NCBI RefSeq assembly: GCF_001625215.2
Contig: NC_030387.2
Location: 25,742,517-25,806,516, forward strand
Direction of reading: 5' to 3'
Source of the DNA: Daucus carota subsp. sativus
Lineage: Eukaryota > Streptophyta > Magnoliopsida > Apiales > Apiaceae
Length of the DNA: 64,000 nt
Positions 34,559 to 45,480 of this stretch are shown in pieces. The position numbers and the translations under genes were made by a program. Positions within the stretch are counted from its first letter, which is position 1. The number at the start of each line of letters is the position of its first letter. Under the pieces are notes generated by a model. The model saw nothing but the letters and a program-made list of their open reading frames with translations. It did no database searches and had not been told where the DNA came from.

Positions 34559-37500
34559 GTCGGAAGCTGATATTGTTAATGAAATTGTTGATGACATTTT
34601 ACTCAAAATAAATCCCAACATTTTAGATGTTGCCAAATATCCAGTTGGGTTAGATTCTCGTGTTAAAGTTATAACATCTATGTTGAGCAGTGGCACACAA
34701 GGTGTGACTAAGATTGGTATATATGGAATGGGTGGCGTAGGCAAAACAACTCTTGCTAAAGCACTCTATAATCAACTGTTGCAAGGAAACTTTCAAGGCT
34801 TCTCCTTCCTAGCAAACGTTAGGGAGACCTCTGGAACAACAATAGGCATAACATCTTTACAACAACAGCTTATTAATGATGTACTTAAAAGTAAGACGAT
34901 TGTGCAGGTTCACAATGTTGACCAAGGAACTTCAATCATAAGAGCTAGAATTTCTTTGATTAAAGTGCTGGTTGTTATTGATGATTTAGAACACCATAAA
35001 CAATATGAATCTTTGGTGGAACCATTTGATTCAGGAAGTTTGGTCATTATAACTACGAGGCATGAGGAGTTACTGGACTCAGTTGAAGTGGAACCCAGAT
35101 ATCGTTTCATGGTAAATGAGTTGGATAATGCTGAGTCACTCACACTTTTCACCCGACATGCATTTAGAAATACTAAACCAAACAAAACTTTGATGGTGTT
35201 GACTAAAGAGATTCTACGTCATGCTGGCGGGCTTCCACTGGCTCTTGAGGTTTTTGGATCATATCTGTATAAGCGGCCCGAGATAGGGTGGCAATATTTC
35301 GTGGAAAAACTGCGGCAGCGAATCACGAATAGCACTATTCAGCAAAGACTTGTAATTAGTTTAGATGCTCTAGAATCCGATGATCCTATGTTAAAGAAAA
35401 TGTTCCTTGACATTGCTTGTTTCTTCATTGGAAGGATAAAAGAAGATGTGGTTAATATAATGGAAACTTATTATCTTTATGCAGATCATAATATTGATAT
35501 TCTAAGGAAAAGGTCTTTACTAACTATCAATAGCAAAAATCAAATAGGTATGCATGATCTGCTTCGGGATATTGGAAGGGAAGTTTCTTGTAACAACTCT
35601 CCTGATGAGCCCGGAAAACATAGTAGATTGTGGGCATCGAAAGATGTATTCAACGTGTTGAAGAATCACAAGGTAGTTATATATATATTTAAAAATGATT
35701 TCAGATGAATATGATGGTTTCATACTTTTGTATGACTATAAATAATGCATCATCATTTATTAACTATCCTTCTTATAGTTTTGTGTATGAAATTGTTCTT
35801 GAGAACTGAGATGAAATATGTGTTGAAGAAAGCACAAGGTAACTGTCTATTTCCTTTTGATATATGCTTGATAGGGAACAGAAGCAATTGAAGGTATCAT
35901 CTATAACTTCGATTGCATGGATACATTCAGTAACCTATCATTTGCTACAGAAGCATTCAAAAGGATGAGTAAGTTGAGATTTCTTCACCTGTCATATTTA
36001 AATATCACTGGAAGCTTTGAACAAAAACTCGAAGATTTGAGGTGGCTCCAGTGGTATTGGTGTCCTTTGAAGTACTTCCCATCCGAATTTCACCCGCAGA
36101 AACTGGTTGTTCTTGAGTTGCATGGAAGCACAATGACAGAAATGTGTCTACTAAAGGTACATAGAGTATGTTTCTTGCATATAGACAATTCATACAAGTA
36201 AGTCTGCTTTTATTTATCTTAACTGCACTTATAATTTTTACTGGCGTTACAGGTTTTTGAAAAACTCTAAACATGGCATACTCTTCAAAGTTGACTACAA
36301 CTCCAGACTTTACTAAATTGCCGCATCTTGAAACTTTAGTTTTTGAGGGCTGTCAAAGTTTGGTGACAGTCGACATATCAATTGGAAGTTTGGCGAGGCT
36401 TGTTTCCTTAAATCTTGGTGGTTGTGTGAACCTTACAAGCCTTGAGGACAACATTTGCAACCTAAAAGCATTGGAAGTTTTAAATATTCAGTATTGCAGT
36501 AGTCTGAAAGCATTGCCTGTAGAATTGGGGAACATTGAATCCCTGAAAGAGCTCAATGCAGAAGGACTTAGTATCGTAAGATTACCTGATTCCATTGGAT
36601 GTCTAAGGAAGCTTGTCAATTTGAGATTAATGTATAACAAGAACTTGGAAATTCTTCCGCACACTATTTGCAACTTGAGAGCATTGGAGGTTTTAAATAT
36701 TGGATGTTGCTATAGTCTGACAGCATTGCCCAAAAATTTAGCAGATATTGAATCCCTAAAAGAGCTTGATGCATCAAGCCTAAGTCTTTCCAGATTACCA
36801 GATTCAATAGGATATCTTAGTAAGCTTGTTGAGCTGAAACTCAGTAGTAATTTTGATCTTGAGACTCTTCCAGACACCATTTTTAATATGAGATCACTGG
36901 AAATTCTAAACATTTCAGCATGTGAAAGACTTGAAACATTACCAGATCAACTGTGGAAGATTCCAAGATTGAGGGAGCTAGTGGCAAGTACGTTTCCACT
37001 GTTAAGAAACCTTCCTGATATACAATCAAGCCAGGCTGCATTGTCATTGAAAAGGTTAGACTTATCTCTGAATATTCTCTCTGCGCTGCCATCCGGTATC
37101 GATCTGCTCCTAAACCTAGAACATCTTAATCTGTCACATTGTCATTATCTGTTGTCCGTTCCAGAACTTCCTACTAAACTGAAACAGATAGTGGCATGTG
37201 GTTGTGAGTCTTTGAAAAAGTTGCCCAATTTATTAAATCTGAAACAGTTGGAGACGTTGGACCTTGGAAACTGCAGCAATTTAAGAGAGATTCAAGGCTT
37301 GAAGGACCTATCTTCTTTACTAGAACTTTTTATGCAAGGTTGCAACTCATTTTTTTTGAAACACACACTCGCAGATCATTTGTTTCAGGTTTGGTTCATC
37401 TTTAACTCTTATGATTGCAAAATAGTGTGCCTAACCTTATTTTCCAGCTTGACAATATTTGTTCTTAAACAATTTAGTTAAATGATCAAAGTCTGATAAG

Positions 37501-37662
37501 TTTGCACATACTTATGATGTCTATTTAATTTGAGATTGTTACGAAATATAGCTTTATTAATTGCAGATCCAAAATTTTACAATATATTAACAATTGATAA
37601 TTACATTCGAATCACCTCTATATGTAGAAATGTTTTAATTTTGAATGATAAAGTCATTTTAG

Positions 37663-38713
37663 CGAAAAAAGGGCCCAAATAACATAATTTTGGAGTTTAA
37701 TGCCCTGAATAACAGATTTTGTGAAAATGGCCCTCAATAACCAATAAAGACGCTTTACCAGTAGCGTTTTATATATATATGGGGGAACGCTAATGCGTTA
37801 AGCGTTCAGAACTTTTATATATAAGGTTGAACGCTAATGTATTTAGCGTTTATCACTTTAAGGCCCAAGCCCAAGACTAAATCTAATTAATTAATTTACA
37901 ATCGTTAATATTTAGGGTTTATGTTTGATTAATACGTACTGTATATTAAATTAGCCGATGGTTAGGGTTTAGGATTGAGGGTGTAGGGCCGGTAGGCCCT
38001 ACTCCCTCGAGCCTAAACCCTAATTAATGCGAGGCTGAAGGGCCGAAGGCCCTAAAGCCGAGAAACCGGCGGAATAAATTAGTTTACAAAAGTTAACATT
38101 TAGGGTTTAGGTTTGGGTTGTAGAATGATTAATTCGTACTGTATATTAAATTGGCCGACGGTTAGGGTTTAGGATTGAGGGTGTAGGGCCGATAGGCCCT
38201 ACTCCCTCGAGCCTAAACCCTAATTAATGCGAGGCTGCAGGGCCGAAGGCCCTAAAGCCGAGAAACCGGCGGAATAAATTAATTTACAATCGTTAACATT
38301 TAGGGTTTAGGTTTGGGTTTATACTTAGAAAATATTTTAAAGAGACCACAAAAACTAAGTCTATCAAGAAAAAGGGGAGGAGGGCACTAGGTTATAAGTT
38401 AAAACGCTTGACTAACTAGCGTTTGTATAAGCAAAATAAAAGGCCCAACAGGCCCACCAAATTCAAACGCCAATGTAAGTCGCGTTTGTTTATTTTTTTT
38501 AAAAAGATAAGAACCTTAAACGCTATTAGGTGTAGCGTTTTAAGGGTTTGGAAAAATTTAAATTGCTAAGACGCTACACGATGTAGCGTTTTGGTTAAAA
38601 AAACCAAAACGCTACACCAGTAGCGTCGCTAAATGTTAGTGAGGGCCATTTATCGGGTATTTTGTTATTTGGGGCATTACCACCCCAAATTTGGTTATTT
38701 GGGGCCAAAACCC
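37663..38713. mobile_element. Mutator-like MITE in the TIR-NBS-LRR last intron
   Basis: Arms of about 80 bases pair: AAGGGCCCAAATAACATAAT at the left, and the complement of the right arm, GGCCCCAAATAACCAAATTT. CATTTTAG lies directly outside both ends (37655-37662 and 38714-38721), an 8-9 bp target duplication. Inside are two full tandem repeat units and a partial third (starting 37904, 38092 and 38292; about 188 and 200 bp) rich in TTTAGGGTTTAGG. A hairpin built on ACGCTACAC/GTGTAGCGT lies at 38572-38629. No protein is encoded. Confidence 0.75.
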
Positions 38714-39177
38714 CATTTTAGCCCTTATATGTTAGCTTCTTTTGTTACATTGTGCCACAGATATATTCTGGATTTGAGCATCATACTGCAATCTACATTC
38801 GTTCACGAGAGTTTCCTGATTGGATTAATGAATCACCCTACTGGATTGGTCAATCAAGTAAGTTTAGGTCCATGATGACTTTAGATTTGCCGGCAAATGT
38901 TTCACAGAATTTTTTGGCAATGATTCTTTGCTTTCAAAATTTGGGAACTATCCAAGATCATCCTATCTTTTATTCTGTCAAGAACAACACACAAGATTTC
39001 ACAGTGGAGAAGAGTTATATTAGTAATTACCATGAAGTACAGATTGTTATAGTGCCAAAATCAATCTTCCCGATCAGAGATGGAGATGATAGAGTTGAAA
39101 TATCGACAACGAGGGGAGAAATTTTTGGGATCCATCTACTGCATGAAACAGATATTATGATGATTGATGATTACAAC

Positions 39178-39481
39178 CAGTGGCGGAGCGAGGTAGAGAC
39201 CTCTGGGTGCACGTGCCCCCTTTGGTTTTTAAAAAAACAATAACAATTATGTGGGACCCACACATTTGACAGCAATCACATACTTTGGTTCACACCCTGT
39301 GCCCCTTTTCAAATACCCAGATATCAAATACCCAGTATTATTTTAGGAGAGAGAATTTATATTACACTTAGAGAAAGAAGAAAGAACACAGTGTGATGGT
39401 TGATTTTATACTTTCTATGATTTATTTCGATGGAAATTTTTGGAGTGCCCCCTCACGATGTATGTTCTGGCTCCGCCACTG
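39178..39481. mobile_element. hAT-type MITE inside the TIR-NBS-LRR C-terminal exon
   Basis: Ends CAGTGGCGGAGC and GCTCCGCCACTG, perfectly inverted, 304 bp long. ATTACAAC (39170-39177) is repeated directly after the element (39482-39489), giving an 8-bp target duplication as made by hAT transposases. It interrupts the coding frame directly after the codons for IDDYN. Confidence 0.95.
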
Positions 39482-39813
39482 ATTACAACAGCACCCAAGT
39501 TATGTCATTAACAGCCTACTCTTCGTGAAGGTTGAAATATTTCGAATATGACAAGAACTGGATCTCTGCTGAAGAAATAGTGAACGAGAATCTATTGAAA
39601 TTGCACCTAGAAACACAGGTAGTCAATAATATGGAATCTCTTTTTGTATTGAAGGGCCTATCTCGAAAAGTACATCTTTGTTTTAATATCCAACCGTGTC
39701 CTTATAAATAATGCTGTTTATATTTGAAAATATTGGGGTTCTAAGGATTCTTTGACGGTTAGATAAAAGAAGTGTGGTCACCAGAACTTAAGAGGAACTT
39801 ATACATGCTCACC

Positions 39814-39821
<8 letters not shown>

Positions 39822-39882
<61 letters not shown>
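39822..39882. repeat. (AT)n microsatellite
   Basis: About 60 bases of uninterrupted alternating AT. Confidence 0.95.
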
Positions 39883-39885
<3 letters not shown>

Positions 39886-40520
39886 CAAACTAGAGGTCCC
39901 TAACTTGCAAGATGGTCTTGTTCTTGATCTTAATATAGGCCGGAATGAAATGTTATGGCGTCCCTAGCAAAGGATATTGCAGATGAGAGGAGCATGTAAG
40001 AAATTCCCTTCTTTCTCAGTATATAGGCTTAATAGTTAATACAAATTATACCATCAAAGTTTGCTCCAAAATACCCAATTACCATCCAATTTAATAAGTC
40101 ATCGGTTCTTCCACTGTACTTAAAATGAGTTTTTCAGGCATGAATTTGTTGAGATCAAATTGTTTCACATGGCTCTTTGGATGATGCGGTAAAGTTATGC
40201 GATGAAATGCCCAAGTGAAACTATTTCTTGGAGTTATGGATATTTTTATTATGAAATAATGGATATCATGTTAAAGTATCATTTGGTAATATAATTGTTA
40301 CCATTTTGTATTATGATATAGTGATTTTGTGTTTGTGTTGGATGTTTTTCAATAGCTTGTTACATGATTGTAACATTGTGACAAATTTGGGTGCAGGTTG
40401 TTTCTGAATGATATTGGATTAGACATGTAAATTTGTTTGATATTGCATAATATACTTTTGCTTTTGTGCCTCAAATTTGTTTGTTACCGGTGACTGATAA
40501 TTGTTTTATGTGTATTTCAG
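39883..40520. other. Intergenic DNA before the HSP70 relic
   Basis: No supported feature. The part next to 40520 may be the remains of the intron that preceded the HSP70 exon. Confidence 0.4.
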
Positions 40521-41210
40521 ATGCTAAGAGATTGATTGGAAGGAAGATCAACAATGCCTCTTTCCAGACTCTGGAGTGATATGAACTATGAAGTTATGGC
40601 CTTTTAAGGTCATTGCAGGACCTGCTGAAAAGCCATTAATTGTTGTCAATTACAAAGGGGAGGAGAAATGATTCGCAGCTGGAGAGATCTATTATATGGT
40701 TCTCACCAAAGATGAGAGAGATTATGAGGCTTTCTTAGAATCAGCTGTAAAGAATGTTGTTGTTGCAGTTCCTGCTTATTTCGATGACTCTCCACTTTCT
40801 CTTGGGTTGGAAACTGCTTGAGGGATGAAGAGTGTCTTGATTCCAAGGAATACAACCACTCCAACAAGGAGGGGCAGGTGTTCTCAATTTATTTGGATAA
40901 TCAACCTGGTGTGATATTCAGTTTTTGAGGGTGAAAGGACCCGAAAGAGACAGCAATCTCCTGGGAAAATTTGAGCTCTTTGGAGCCCTTCCTGGCCCTA
41001 GGGTGTTCCCCAGTTTACTCTTTGCTTTGACATTGATGCGAACAATTTCTTGAATATATGGGCAAATGATAAAACCACTGGACAGAAGAATAAGATCACT
41101 GTTACCAATGACAAGGGAAGGCTGTCCAAAGAAGAGGTGTACAAATCTGAGGATGAGGAACATGAGGAGGTAGTGAAGCCACTGAACCAGCACAAAATCG
41201 GGGACACCTA
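40521..41210 (+). pseudogene. Cytosolic HSP70/HSC70 relic with internal deletion
   Basis: Across changing frames one reads [52 protein letters not shown] and then directly [55 protein letters not shown] and [17 protein letters not shown]. The jump from the ATPase domain (VPAYF) to the start of the substrate-binding domain (PLSLGLETA) removes roughly 240 codons at about 40790. Several stops and frameshifts are present. The left edge is a clean splice acceptor (TATTTCAG/ATGCTAAG) at Asp-Ala-Lys-Arg, matching the conserved intron of plant HSC70 genes as I recall it. It therefore came from genomic DNA, not from a processed transcript. Confidence 0.9.
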
Positions 41211-42364
41211 AGCAGAAACCCAGGGAGTAAGAAAAAAGTAGCAGAACCTAGTCCATTTGCACATGTTTGCATGTTTATCACCATAATCCTTTTGTATTTA
41301 ATCTAAATTACCAGGGCTAGCTAAATCTCTTCATACCCAGATGGATATGTTTATGATTCTTGTTATTCTGTACAATTTTTTCTAAGCCAAGTTTTACCCA
41401 CTCTCGCAAGGGGAGAGCGTGGCGCACTCTCTTGTTATTCTAATCAAAAATGATTCTGATGTCCATTTTTGTAACATTAATGGTTGAACTGCACAGATTC
41501 AAAATTTGGTGGTTGATCTGTGTTCATGTAAACGTTGATGGTTAAAGTAGTATTAAGCCCAATATAAAAGTGTATAACTTTAGAAATTAGATGTCTGTTC
41601 ATATTTTTGAGAAAATGTTGATCTACTGTATAGTGCAGAAATGTTTTGCTTATCTATTTTCTTTATCAGAATGAAATCATTTGGTGCATGCATATTCAAG
41701 TAGGTATATTCATGAGGATGTTTGCGAAATCTCAATGAATTTTATGCAGGGACACACATAAATTATTTTTTGAAACAGATTGCCTAGCTTTAGTCGCAGA
41801 CCAAGTCGTGTTGGTGCCTCAGCAACTACGGCCATGTAAATTCAGCGAGAAACCATCTTTTGTTTCGGCAAGAAGGCTTCTGGTATCATCTTTGTCGGTA
41901 ATGGTAGCCAGAAAAGCTTGCTAGTTTGGCAGACCTAGAAGGATAGGGAAACAAGTTGGCAGATGCTGAATCATTTATTGTTTCCATACTGTTCCCTCTG
42001 CAAAGATTCTTGCTTCTGATCAACTTCACTGCAAAATTAAATTTGGTGCTCTTTGGTTTCAACCAGTTGGTGCCTACATTTAATACCCTTGTATTGACTG
42101 CCTTTGTTCTGCTTTGTACTCCACACTTATGATCTTGTCTTCACTCATCGTTCCCCGTTAACAAATTACTAGGAGTATTCCTTTTTATCTGAGGAGTAGT
42201 TCCTTCTGCATCAATTTTAAAATGTTGGTTTACAGGCTTCTGGATGTTTGTACTCAAGAGAAAAGCATAAACAAATGGAATCACTAAAATCAAGTAGACA
42301 ATGCATGCAGAAGTTATAAAGGATTTAGTTTTCATAGAAGAATGTCATCCAACATTGTCAATTA
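41211..42364. other. Intergenic DNA with a possible terminal exon
   Basis: Near 41780-41835 an AACAG acceptor precedes RLPSFSRRPSRVGASATTAM and a TAA, followed by 300 bases that look like 3' UTR. I do not recognise the protein and find no upstream exon, so I list it only as a possible relic. A short hairpin CTCTCGCAAGGGGAGAG lies at about 41402-41418. Confidence 0.25.
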
Positions 42365-42667
42365 CTCCCTCCGTCCCTATTTATCTGTCCACTTTGGAAG
42401 TAAAAATTTGTCCTTATTTATCTGTCCATTTATACTTTCAAAACTAATTTAATGATAGTTTTTCAAATATATCTCCATAATTTCAATTTTCAAGGCTTGA
42501 CTTATTTAAAACTTGGTTGAATTTATGTTTTCAAGACATAAAGTATGGGTATTCCACCATTTTCAAGATATTAATTAGAGGTATTTAATGAAAAAGTTTA
42601 TACAATCAATTATTCCTTGGTATGTGTTTTTTTTTCAAAATGGACAGATAAAAAGGGACGGAGGGAG
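42365..42667. mobile_element. Stowaway MITE
   Basis: Ends CTCCCTCCGTCCCTATTTAT and, in complement, CTCCCTCCGTCCCTTTTTAT; TA on both sides (42363-42364, 42668-42669). The arms continue through CTGTCCA pairs. A classical Stowaway terminus with few changes. Confidence 0.95.
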
Positions 42668-42669
42668 TA

Positions 42670-43630
42670 CTATTGTTTTCTCTTTGGTTAGAATTTATGA
42701 CTTCTTAGTTACAATCTTGCAATTATATTACTTTATGTTAAGAGTAACTAGCATTATTTTTAGGATTGGTCTCAAATTATGTTTCTTTACATATTACACC
42801 TTCATTTTGCATCCTTTTAAGTGAATTCCGCTGATTGTTACGTTTAGCATGAAAAAGTTTAAATTTTGAAAGATTTTAAACTATAATTATATAAATTTTT
42901 AATATTATACCCCCAGCTCATGTCAGCGGGTAACAATTAATTTGGACGAAATTTAGTCAAAATGATACAAAATAATACAAGTTTAAAATCTAGAGGTTCA
43001 ATATGACAAGAATCATAATTTCAGAATAACTAAAAAACGCTTAAATTAAAAAAGTGAAAAGTACTAATTACTCCTGCTTTAATATATCGAAAATCAAGTA
43101 CTGTATTACGAGTATATTACTATATATCTAAATTGTGGCATCAATTCAAAATCTTAAGTCTGCCGGATTGAAATCAAAAACACTAATCCGATCTGAAGGC
43201 AGTGCCCCCATTAAATTCTCAAAGTAATCAAGAATAATTACCAACCGAACTATGCTCAAGTATACAAATGAAACAATATGAAAATAAAAACAAAAAATAC
43301 ACAGAGGGTCCAAATTGCTTTTCACAACTAGAATCAATAAATGAAAGAGCTCCTCCATTGATATCAGTGTAATTTCCCAGCACACGCAACAAAATTTCCA
43401 CCAGAAAATCTGCACATCAATAAAAACAGCCTTCACTTTGTAAATTCCAACAACCAGCAGAAGAGAACAGTCAACAGATATTACAAATATTCAAACGCAT
43501 TACACAATCTAGTTGGTAAAAATACAAATATAATTTCACAAGAACAAATTTCATCACTTTTGCCCGGTATCAATACACAGTGCACAAGACTCTCGTGACA
43601 GAATAAACACATATAGGTTTAGCAAGTGTA
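42670..43630. other. Region 3' of the MIR171 hairpin
   Basis: No open gene on either strand that I can support. The part near 43630 is probably the tail of the minus-strand primary miRNA transcript. Confidence 0.4.
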
Positions 43631-43748
43631 GAGAAGTAGTTCAACTCAACACGCGATATTGGCACGGCTCAATCAGATGAACGGTGCTTCAAACCTTGCA
43701 AAGCACCACTATCAAATTGAACCGCACCAACATCCCATGTACTACCTC
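43631..43748 (-). ncRNA. MIR171: MIR171 precursor hairpin
   Basis: On the minus strand the 3' arm holds the miR171 sequence, 21 nt at 43675-43655, beginning TGATTGAGCCGTGCCAATAT. The 5' arm at 43733-43712 (GATGTTGGTGCGGTTCAAT) pairs with it fully, counting G-U pairs. The stem continues outside through GAGGTAGT/ACTACTTCTC and inside through GTGGTGCTT/AAGCACCGT to a small TGCAAGGTTTG loop. miR171 cleaves mRNAs of the GRAS SCL6/HAIRY MERISTEM transcription factors, which act in shoot meristem maintenance and branching. The exact strand placement, long stem and star sequence make this a real locus. Confidence 0.95.
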
Positions 43749-43836
43749 AAAACCTCACCACTAACCCTACATGAATAAACATGATGTATGCATGTTAGCA
43801 AAACTTCATGCATGTAGAGGAAACGGAGGGTGTGTG

Positions 43837-43844
43837 TATTTATA
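43837..43844 (-). promoter_or_regulatory. TATA box of the MIR171 transcript
   Basis: Minus-strand TATAAATA, about 90 bases upstream of the hairpin. A start near 43810 would put the hairpin close to the 5' end of the primary transcript, common for plant MIR genes. The upstream stretch (43850-43960) has repeated GAGAG/CTCTC blocks typical of plant core promoters. Confidence 0.6.
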
Positions 43845-43964
43845 GGGGAGTCAATGAGAGAGAGGGGACGAGGGGGTTTCTTGTTTAGGAGAAGAGAGAG
43901 AGGGGGGCATTGAATTAGCCAACAACCAAAGAAAGAAAAGAGGGTGGGTGTGGGGATTGGATAT

Positions 43965-45480
43965 CAACTTATAAATACTAGAAACAAAAACAAGACTGAA
44001 TAATCTGTAAGCTTTCAGTTTTACATTTATTGTTCTTACGTTGCATTACCCCATGATAATACCGTGACACTCTTCATTTCAATTTCAAACCCCCACTACC
44101 AAATTTATTCTCCGGTTTCCTTCCTCGGAAACCAATTTGGTTTTAAAAAAATATTTTCACGGTATCAAAATATATTCATCTTAATTTCAAGAAACATATT
44201 TTTTTAAAGATTTATCTGTTTATACATTTTCAATACCTTAATACAACTACTGTATTTTTTTATTTTTTTTTTGAGAATAAGGTACTGTATCTTGTAATTT
44301 GTATTTTCACCAATAAAACTAAACCGCCAACAATTGCTATTTAATCTTTGATTCGTATTTCAAAGGGACGAAAGATTTCAAAGTGGGTCTAGGCAAGACC
44401 TAGATAGAGCATGAAAAGAGGATGAGATCAAGTATTTGCTCTTAAGTTTGCCTAGAACTTTTTGAGACCTGTCCAGAATCTTAGTGATAGTAGGATCGAG
44501 ATAGGTCCCAAATGAGTGACTTTTATTTCTCTTGATTTGTATGTAAAATTGATATTTTGTTGTTTGTATTTTTATTAGCCTATATATATAAATCGAACGA
44601 ACTGCGGTTCTTATTTAATTTAAGCAAAAAACTCATGATTCAGTGCTCAAATTTGCAGGACCAACACGTTTAAGCTCATATTTACAGTTTAGAGTCTCCT
44701 AAGGTTTTCATAATCGTATTGTCTAAACAGATTAATAGCTGATTGAAACAAATCTGGAAGAATTCTACTCACGGCTTACCAGCAATTTTAAAACCTACAA
44801 CCAGTATGTGTATTGTCTTTTGCTTTCTCAGCAAAACATGATATATCCCATGAAATCCCGCAATCACAAGATTTCATAATCCAAACAGTAAACACCGATT
44901 TTTTTTTCATTCTTCATAAACATATATGTTCCACATGTTTGTAGCCAAATCAAGTGGTTTTGCATTCAAAAGTTTTTTTTTTTTGTTTAATGTATATATT
45001 AGTTCTTCAGTAAACAAATGGTCTAATTGGAGAAAACTAAGAATACTAGAATTATAAACAACTCCCAACAATAGTCAACATTCAACAATATTTATCATCC
45101 ACATATAGTTCCAGCGCTAAAAACAGAACAAGTAGTAGATGCCTACATTCTGGCATTTCAACAAAGCATCATCAACTTCCTTCTGCATCGAATGATAATT
45201 TCGTGCTACAGGAGACTATTAACGACACGTTTAGCCAACCATATAACAAAATAAGGCCAGATGTTCTAAACTCCAGAGCAAGCAGCAACAAAGCCACCTG
45301 CCAAGATGAAGCCGACCAATAATGCCATAAAACATGAAATTAAAGGCCTATAAAAGAAAACTATACTCAGAACAGTAAAATGCATGCAGTTAATCTACAA
45401 ACAGGTAAATAAATTTCAACTCCAACCCCTTATTAGAAAAAGCTTCACATACCATAACAAAATATAACTTAGTCAGAATC
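43965..45480. other. Intergenic DNA between MIR171 and the F-box gene
   Basis: No gene supported. The last 100 or so bases are likely 3' UTR of the minus-strand F-box gene. Confidence 0.4.

Larger units (their letters stand above)
32550..39618 (+). pseudogene. TIR-NBS-LRR disease resistance gene, broken
   Basis: Intracellular immune receptor family. Exons: TIR 32550-33018, NB-ARC 34559-35672, linker 35875-36156, LRR 36253-37388 and C-terminal 38761-39618. TIR begins WDVFLSFRGIDTRHTFTDHL. NB-ARC keeps its P-loop GMGGVGKTT, kinase-2 LVVIDDL, RNBS-B IITTRHEELL, GLPL motif GGLPLALEV and MHD motif IGMHDLL. The LRR exon has about a dozen leucine-rich repeats (LPDSIG... type). Breaks: a one-base loss near 32904 shifts the TIR frame just before SFEEAFKKHH; the start of the LRR exon (36253-36272) hits a TAA, apparently after a small deletion; a hAT MITE sits at 39178-39481; the coding remnant after it needs two more frame changes. 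NB-ARC itself is open. Sequence error could explain a single break, but not all of them. Confidence 0.85.

Noticed and set aside
37900..38310. An interstitial telomere block
   Set aside because: TTTAGGG-like motifs are scattered within 188-200-bp units rather than in an uninterrupted array, and the block lies inside a transposon-like element.
41402..41418. Terminator-like hairpin
   Set aside because: Bacterial-type terminators have no meaning in this plant nuclear context; it is a short chance palindrome.
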